Shown one piece after another: positions 58,911 through 64,000 of a DNA stretch of 64,000 bases. A model generated the notes under the pieces. The model searched no databases. It saw only the letters and a program-made list of their open reading frames with translations, and was not told the origin of the DNA. Each line of letters begins with the position of its first letter. Within the stretch, counting starts at the first letter, position 1. The DNA comes from Stenotrophomonas aracearum (GTDB taxonomy: Bacteria > Pseudomonadota > Gammaproteobacteria > Xanthomonadales > Xanthomonadaceae). Both the position numbers and the translations under genes were made by a program. Location: assembly GCF_031834615.1 (NCBI RefSeq), contig NZ_CP115543.1:4041001-4105000 (forward strand), written 5' to 3'.

Positions 58911-61900
58911 CTAATCGATTGGGTGAGCGTTCCCTACGTACCAATCTCCAGACGGGGATTGATTCATGTACGAGCGCATCTTCACTCCATTGACATTGCT
59001 TTCGTGAACGAGCTTCGAAGGATCCTTGAGGAACGCCTCATATCCCAATCTACCCGCCGCATCCGCGTTTCGCAGCATAGCACTGTCGCTTATCACACTT
59101 GGATCATAGACTGTTTTCCGGCCAATCATCTGTGCACCGTTAGGCTTAGTGTACGGATATGAAAGTTCGAAGATGCCCGGCGTACTCGTCGGCGTAAGGG
59201 TGGGCGTCAAGCCCCTAGTTCTTAGCTCATCCAAGGCGTTCTGCATATTGTGCGTCCCGTGCAGCTTGCCTGCATTCGTGAAGCCGTGAGGACCAGCAAG
59301 ATGCTCCGGAAGGTCGGTTCGATACGAAATTCCGTCGGGATACTGCGCGGGGGAGGCAGTACCCCCTCCATTGGTGGAAGACAGCTTGATCGATCCTCGT
59401 TGCGCTCCTGGGCTGCCATAGCTTCCACGACTACCTACCAATTCCAGCTTCTTAGCTGCGGCATAGCCGTCCCTGACCACTGTCTCCAGCCTGTTCCTGG
59501 CTATCTCAAGATAGGACTTGGCACTTGTGGCCGCCTTGATAATCATCTCCCTGCCCGAAGCAGCCGCGACGCCAATGGTTGAGGCAGCCATTCCCACGGT
59601 GAACTGAGCGGCAAGTTCGGACGCAGGTCGCACGGCCTCAATTTCGTCCGGGCCGTGAGCACCAAAGCCACCTTCAGCATATGCACTGGAGAGGGGCTTG
59701 ATCAGGTACTGATCCATCTTGCTGTTGACCCACTCACCTGCGACAGAGTCCAAGCCCAATCCAATGATTGTCTTCGGGATACCGCCGAGAGCGAATTGGG
59801 TGACTATGATTGCTCCCCGCACGTTCTGTTCGCCGACAGTCTCAATCGCACGACCCAGCGCCGCTTGGCCGTCCATGATCACGCCAGACGCCGCCACACC
59901 GAAGCTGTAGAGACTGGATTTCTCCGATTCAACGCGGCCCCCGATGATGTCAATGTTCAGCCCGACGCTAGTCGGTTCATTTAGCTGGTACTCCCCAGCT
60001 ATGGCCGCTCGATCAATTCCATTTGTTGCTCTAGATCCTCTGCTCAGCAGGACCTGCTGTTGGTCGGGGGTCAGGTCGTCGAAGCTACCCATCCCATAGG
60101 TCTGGAAGGCCATTGCATTTCGCTGGTCCTGGGCGGAAAGCAGCTTCTGCATGTCCGCTCCCTTAACGAGCGCACGCGCTTCTTCAGGGCTGTAGCCGGC
60201 ATCGCGCAGCGCCCCGTAAGCCCCCTTCGATGCGCCGATCAGGCCCTCGGTCGCGGCGGACTCTCGAATTCCGCGGATAGCCGCATTGCCAAGTGCGTTT
60301 CCAAATGCATCGGCCGCCAAGCTCCTGTAGTCGACGTCATCACCGATGCCCATGGCGCGACTTGTGTGCAGGCGCATTGCCCCACTCAGCATCCCATTTC
60401 CCATGTCGTGCCAGAACTCGCCGCTCCCGCCTGCGTCCGTGGTGGGGTTCCAGCCCAGCTTGTCGCCGATGCCGGTGCTGATTGCTGCGGATACCGCATT
60501 GGCTGCGATGCTTCTCCAGCTGAAGCTTGCATCTACGCCGATCGCCCGGCTGGCGGCGTAGCTGCTGACACCCCCAGCCATCGAGGACGCTGCAGCACGG
60601 GCATAGTTGACGTCCCTGATGAAGTTGCCGAACGTACCTGCATTCGCCGCAGCGCCAAATCCGGCGGTGGCCATCGCAGTCGCGCCTGCCACCGCAGCGT
60701 TCTTCCAGCTAAAGCTGGCGACACCCATCATGCTGCCCGCTGCCTGGCCTACGGCACTTCCTACGAAGGCGCCGAGGCCTGCGGCGCCAAGTCCCGCTAC
60801 CCCCAAGTTACCCGAGAGCGCCGCCATTCCGGCAGCCATGATCTGCCCTGACGTGGCTGCGGCGGCCGTGGTAGCCGCTGCCGTGCCTGCACCCGCTCCG
60901 AGTGCCCCGCCGCCCACGGCCGCCCCGCCGCCCACGGCCGCCCCGCCACCTACGGCCGCCCCTCCTCCCACCGCTGCCCCGCCACCTGCGGCGCCGGCGG
61001 CTGTGCCGCCTGCCGCTGGCGCCGCCGCGCCCGCGGTGTATACCGTGACCACGATGATGATGACGATCATGATGATCATACCGAGCGTGCCGCACCCACC
61101 GCTCGGCGGCGGCGCGATGTAGGGCAGGCCTGGCGTGGTATTCCCGATAGCCGAGGCCGGATCGTACGGCTTGAACGTGCCCGCGTTGTTGCGGTTGACC
61201 GACGCCTCGGGGGTGTTGATGCGCGTACCGGCACCGATCTCCGCGTCTGCATCGCCAAAGCCGTTCGCATCGGCCAGCACGTACCAGAGTTGGTCCGTGC
61301 CATACACCCGCTGCGCAATGGTGCGCAGGGTGTCGCCGGCCTGGGCTACGGTCTGGCCGCCACCGGCGTCATAGGTGCCCCGCCCTGCCAAGCTCTGGAT
61401 TTGCGGCATGGTGTAGGGGCGGTTGGCGAAGACGCCCTGGAACCCTTCACGAATCTCGGCAAACTGCTGCCCGTTCGCCTGCACCAGACGGAAGTTGGAC
61501 GGGCCGCCTACCCCCTCCTGAATGAATACCCCGGAGCTGTTCAGCGTGCCTTCGCGACGGTTGATGACCTTGCCGTCCATGTCGTTGGCGTAGTAACGCA
61601 TGCGGTCATCGATGCTGCCGTTCTTTAGCCGCGTCGTTTCGCGTTGGGACATCAGGCGCCCGAACGCGTCGTAGCTGAGTACGTTTGTGGTTGTCTTGTA
61701 GTTGCTGTTGGTGCTGGTGCCGGTGATGCTCTTCTGCAGCCAGCTCTCACGGGACTGGTAAAGCGTGGTGTAGGTATGGGTGTACTGCGGGGTGACATAG
61801 CGGTACATGGTCAAGCGACCGGCGATGTCATATCCCCCGGTGTAGTCGGTACCGGAGTCGAACCTGAGCACGGACAGATCGGTGGACTGGCGACCTCCCG

Positions 61901-64000
61901 TGTTGTCCACATTGCGAAGCCACGTGTAGGTGGTGGTGTCGCGAACCAGGGTCTGCTGGACCGTGATCCGTCCATCACCGTCGTAGCCATAGGTTTCGGC
62001 ACGGGAGAGCCACCCACCGTAGTAGTAGGTACCGTAGATCTCGTAGTGTTCGCCCGGGCCGGTGCCTACTTCGTCATTCCACACGCTGCCACTGGCGAAG
62101 TAGCTGTATGACGCGGTGAGGTGATTGGCGGCATCATAGGTCATCCGCCTCTGGATGCCACCGCCGGACTCGAACTTTCCATTGCGTATGGTGTCGGTGT
62201 AGTACTCGAACTGGCGGTTCCCACGCAGGTCGTACGAGGTACGGTCGATCCAGTAGAAGTTGACCCCGTTTGCACTGCGGTTGGTGGTGCGCGAAACCAC
62301 ATTGCCCGCCGCATCGTAGGCGAGGCTGTAGGAATCTTCGCCGGCCAGGGTCAAGACAATCTGGCCGTTCTGCAAGGAACCGTTATTGACCAAGATCCGG
62401 TTCTCACCGTCGTAGGTGTACCAGTACTCCTTGGTCTCCACCGGCACTGCGCCGGTGCCGCTGGCGGCCGAGACATTGCCCAAGCCCGACGGCGGCGAGC
62501 CACCGGCAATGTTCACCGGGCCGGCCCAGGGGGTCAGTGTGGAGACTGAGCTTGCCTGCGCGGTAGCCGCGGACAGCATCATGGGCTGCTCGGTCCCATC
62601 GCCGGAAACAAGGGACGATGCGAATGCTTCGTCTTCTATGCTTTCGAGCAGGAACTCCCCGCCGCGCATCGACATCATCATTGCCTCTTCGTCGTTTGAG
62701 GCAATGATCGGCTCGACCGGGCCACCGGGCTTGTACTTGTAGTACTCGGAGGTGACCGTGAAGGACACATCCACGTAGAGGCCACTCGGGTCCGTGGCGC
62801 GGATGATGATGGTATGCGTTGCCCAGGCACGCTGGTCGTTGTTTACGCCGGAGAACTGGTGACCCACACCAGGCGTATAGCTGTACGACAGGAATGCGGG
62901 CTTCTGGATGATGGCGTAGCTGAGCGGGTTGTTGTCCGGATCAACGAAGGTGTTTGGGTTCAGCGTGAAGCCCGAAGGGCTCACAATGTACTTGTTGGTG
63001 CTGTAGAAATGCGCAGCGGGGGAAGGCGGGGTCACCGCAACATAGGGCGCGCGGTTTGGAATGGGAGCGGCCGCCACTGCGATCTGGAAACCGACGTAAG
63101 TCACCCCGCCGCGATTGTCCACGCCGGCCATCGTCATGCCATAGGTACCCGCCTGCGATGGTGTGCCACCGATCACGCGGCCGACCGGGTCCCACCACAG
63201 TCCCGGCGGAAGTGCCGAGAGCTGGTAGGTCACCGGGTCGCCATCCACGTCGGGGAATGCCGGCAGTACAACACCTACGCCGGTGCCAACCTGCATGGAC
63301 AGGTTGCTGACGCTGGGTGCGGTCGGCGCATTGTTGGCTTGAACCGTGAGGACAAAGGAGTACGTCCCCACCGCGCCACGACCGTCGTTGGCGTAGATGG
63401 TGATGGTGTACGCGCCAGCCGGCGCCGATCCATTGATGGTGAGGTTCGATGCGTTGAACCACATGCCCGGCGGCAAACCACCGGCGTCGTATACCAGCGG
63501 GTCACCGTTCGGATCGGTGAGCGCGTTGACCTGGATGGTGGTAGCCAGATTGGACTTGATCATACGGTTACCCATCGACCCCGTGGGGGCCAGATTGGTA
63601 TAGGCGCCGAATACTGCCTCTGCAGTGGCATACCCGTCGGAGGCGATGACCTTGACTCGGAAAGACGGAAGGTAGCCACCGCCGATGCCCGTTTGTGGAT
63701 GACGCGGCTGGGTGAATACGGGCATCGGGCCGGTGATGTTGCCGGTATTGGGGTCGATACTCAGCGAGTAGGAGGGCTTCCATGTGGCCGGGATCGAGCG
63801 GGTAGCCCATGCCGCATCTGAAGCGTCCCAGAACCATTCCTCATACGCGGGAGTCTCGATCTGGATTGAGTAGGTGAGCCTGTCGCCGTTTGCATCGCTG
63901 AAAGCACCCGCCGGCAATGGCCAGTTGACCTGCTCATTAGCCTGGGCATTCCGATTTACAAACCCGCCGTTGTAAACGGGCCATGCATTGGTTACGTAAA
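58911..64000 (-). CDS. Very large RHS/YD-repeat polymorphic toxin with Ig-like and LysM domains (N-terminus off the right edge)
   Basis: At least 1,696 residues are visible. From the N-terminal side there are several putative Ig-like/cadherin-type domains (about 63920-62760; for example DVDGDPVTYQLSALPPGLWWDP). A YD-repeat-like core follows (about 62565-61480), then a LysM domain (61372-61200), a hydrophobic segment CGTLGMIIMIVIIIVVTVYT (61095-61030) and a Gly/Ala tandem repeat (61010-60900). FSW-containing hydrophobic repeats come next, and a variable C-terminal domain (about 59480-58911) ends the protein. The tip contains HLAGPHGFTNAGKLHGTHN and KTVYDPSVISD, reminiscent of EndoU-like RNases, but this is uncertain. 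The classic enterobacterial PxxxxDPxGL junction is not visible. The immunity gene follows 8 bases later. The secretion signal is outside the window. Confidence 0.85.
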   Translation of the reverse strand, partial: YVTNAWPVYNGGFVNRNAQANEQVNWPLPAGAFSDANGDRLTYSIQIETPAYEEWFWDASDAAWATRSIPATWKPSYSLSIDPNTGNITGPMPVFTQPRHPQTGIGGGYLPSFRVKVIASDGYATAEAVFGAYTNLAPTGSMGNRMIKSNLATTIQVNALTDPNGDPLVYDAGGLPPGMWFNASNLTINGSAPAGAYTITIYANDGRGAVGTYSFVLTVQANNAPTAPSVSNLSMQVGTGVGVVLPAFPDVDGDPVTYQLSALPPGLWWDPVGRVIGGTPSQAGTYGMTMAGVDNRGGVTYVGFQIAVAAAPIPNRAPYVAVTPPSPAAHFYSTNKYIVSPSGFTLNPNTFVDPDNNPLSYAIIQKPAFLSYSYTPGVGHQFSGVNNDQRAWATHTIIIRATDPSGLYVDVSFTVTSEYYKYKPGGPVEPIIASNDEEAMMMSMRGGEFLLESIEDEAFASSLVSGDGTEQPMMLSAATAQASSVSTLTPWAGPVNIAGGSPPSGLGNVSAASGTGAVPVETKEYWYTYDGENRILVNNGSLQNGQIVLTLAGEDSYSLAYDAAGNVVSRTTNRSANGVNFYWIDRTSYDLRGNRQFEYYTDTIRNGKFESGGGIQRRMTYDAANHLTASYSYFASGSVWNDEVGTGPGEHYEIYGTYYYGGWLSRAETYGYDGDGRITVQQTLVRDTTTYTWLRNVDNTGGRQSTDLSVLRFDSGTDYTGGYDIAGRLTMYRYVTPQYTHTYTTLYQSRESWLQKSITGTSTNSNYKTTTNVLSYDAFGRLMSQRETTRLKNGSIDDRMRYYANDMDGKVINRREGTLNSSGVFIQEGVGGPSNFRLVQANGQQFAEIREGFQGVFANRPYTMPQIQSLAGRGTYDAGGGQTVAQAGDTLRTIAQRVYGTDQLWYVLADANGFGDADAEIGAGTRINTPEASVNRNNAGTFKPYDPASAIGNTTPGLPYIAPPPSGGCGTLGMIIMIVIIIVVTVYTAGAAAPAAGGTAAGAAGGGAAVGGGAAVGGGAAVGGGAAVGGGALGAGAGTAAATTAAAATSGQIMAAGMAALSGNLGVAGLGAAGLGAFVGSAVGQAAGSMMGVASFSWKNAAVAGATAMATAGFGAAANAGTFGNFIRDVNYARAAASSMAGGVSSYAASRAIGVDASFSWRSIAANAVSAAISTGIGDKLGWNPTTDAGGSGEFWHDMGNGMLSGAMRLHTSRAMGIGDDVDYRSLAADAFGNALGNAAIRGIRESAATEGLIGASKGAYGALRDAGYSPEEARALVKGADMQKLLSAQDQRNAMAFQTYGMGSFDDLTPDQQQVLLSRGSRATNGIDRAAIAGEYQLNEPTSVGLNIDIIGGRVESEKSSLYSFGVAASGVIMDGQAALGRAIETVGEQNVRGAIIVTQFALGGIPKTIIGLGLDSVAGEWVNSKMDQYLIKPLSSAYAEGGFGAHGPDEIEAVRPASELAAQFTVGMAASTIGVAAASGREMIIKAATSAKSYLEIARNRLETVVRDGYAAAKKLELVGSRGSYGSPGAQRGSIKLSSTNGGGTASPAQYPDGISYRTDLPEHLAGPHGFTNAGKLHGTHNMQNALDELRTRGLTPTLTPTSTPGIFELSYPYTKPNGAQMIGRKTVYDPSVISDSAMLRNADAAGRLGYEAFLKDPSKLVHESNVNGVKMRSYMNQSPSGDWYVGNAHPID
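60900..61010 (-). repeat. 18-bp tandem repeat encoding GGGAAV units
   Basis: About four copies of an 18-base unit (CCCACGGCCGCCCCGCCG on the plus strand), with sequence drift in later copies, encode GGGAAV hexapeptides in the large RHS protein. The copies lie just after its hydrophobic segment and are probably a flexible linker. Such arrays readily change copy number. Confidence 0.75.
61140..62640 (-). repeat. Direct repeat copy B of the RHS core
   Basis: Copy B is inside the large RHS gene and matches about 57000-58455. It includes the GAAGC-TTCGC start, the STLTPWAGPVNIAGG segment, the YD-like repeats and LysM. The two copies lie about 4.1 kb apart in the same direction with one toxin-immunity module between their ends. 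Confidence 0.8.

Noticed and set aside
59222..63837. Several short leftward and rightward frames inside the RHS genes
   Set aside because: They are out of frame with the long RHS reading frame and have no start sites or coding character.
54640..64000. Mobile element or CRISPR origin for the repeated sequence
   Set aside because: No transposase, integrase, terminal inverted repeats or short regular repeat-spacer units were found. The long repeats are duplicated RHS coding sequence.

Overview
The window is GC-rich (roughly two thirds G+C by eye) and carries a Xanthomonadaceae gene set. Intergenic GTAG-headed inverted repeats (at 3752, 11161, 23804 and 28079) match the SMAG repeat family known from Stenotrophomonas, so Stenotrophomonas or a close relative is the best guess. 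No rRNA, tRNA, CRISPR array or integrase was seen.

Positions 1-34.3 kb look like ordinary chromosome. They hold a partial threonine/serine dehydratase, mnmG, a gamma-carbonic anhydrase-like protein, a six-gene membrane/MoxR operon with stop-start overlaps (RDD, SpoIIM, DUF4129, DUF4350, MoxR, DUF58), a ygiB/ygiC-like pair, ilvD, a lone AAA-type ATPase behind an AT-rich palindromic region, dinG, aroE, hemB, several small membrane proteins and lipoproteins, a DUF885 protein, a dipeptidyl peptidase IV, a YfcG-like glutathione transferase, a UPF0114 protein, a lipoprotein-type TonB, and a NatAB ABC exporter followed by a TAP-like hydrolase.

From 34.36 to 54.0 kb lies one leftward block of 26 genes, mostly overlapping. 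In order of transcription: TPR gene, fliQ, fliR, flhB, flhA, flgF, flgG, flgA, flgH, flgI, flgB, flgC, fliE, fliF, fliG-like, fliH, fliI, fliJ, fliK-like, flgD, flgE, fliM-like, fliN, fliO, fliP, fliA. It encodes a full flagellar export gate, ATPase complex, MS-ring, rod, P-ring and hook. It has no flagellin, filament cap, hook-filament junction proteins, FlgJ, FlgM, FlgN, FliL, stators or chemotaxis genes. The torque and C-ring parts are eroded (FliG about 147 aa, FliM about 244 aa), FlgD and the FliK-position protein are short, and flgH has an in-frame amber codon. It reads as a secretion machine with a hook rather than a swimming organelle.

From 54.6 kb to the right edge is an RHS polymorphic toxin locus on the same strand. 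A very large Ig-like/YD-repeat/LysM RHS protein runs off the right edge and ends in a variable toxin domain, followed by its small presumed immunity gene. Next comes a displaced, start-less second copy of the RHS core with a different, ADP-ribosyltransferase-like tip, followed by a second immunity gene. The main hypothesis is that the reduced flagellar-type type III apparatus and the RHS toxins form a functional unit. Proximity and shared orientation support this; secretion of the RHS proteins by this apparatus is inference only.
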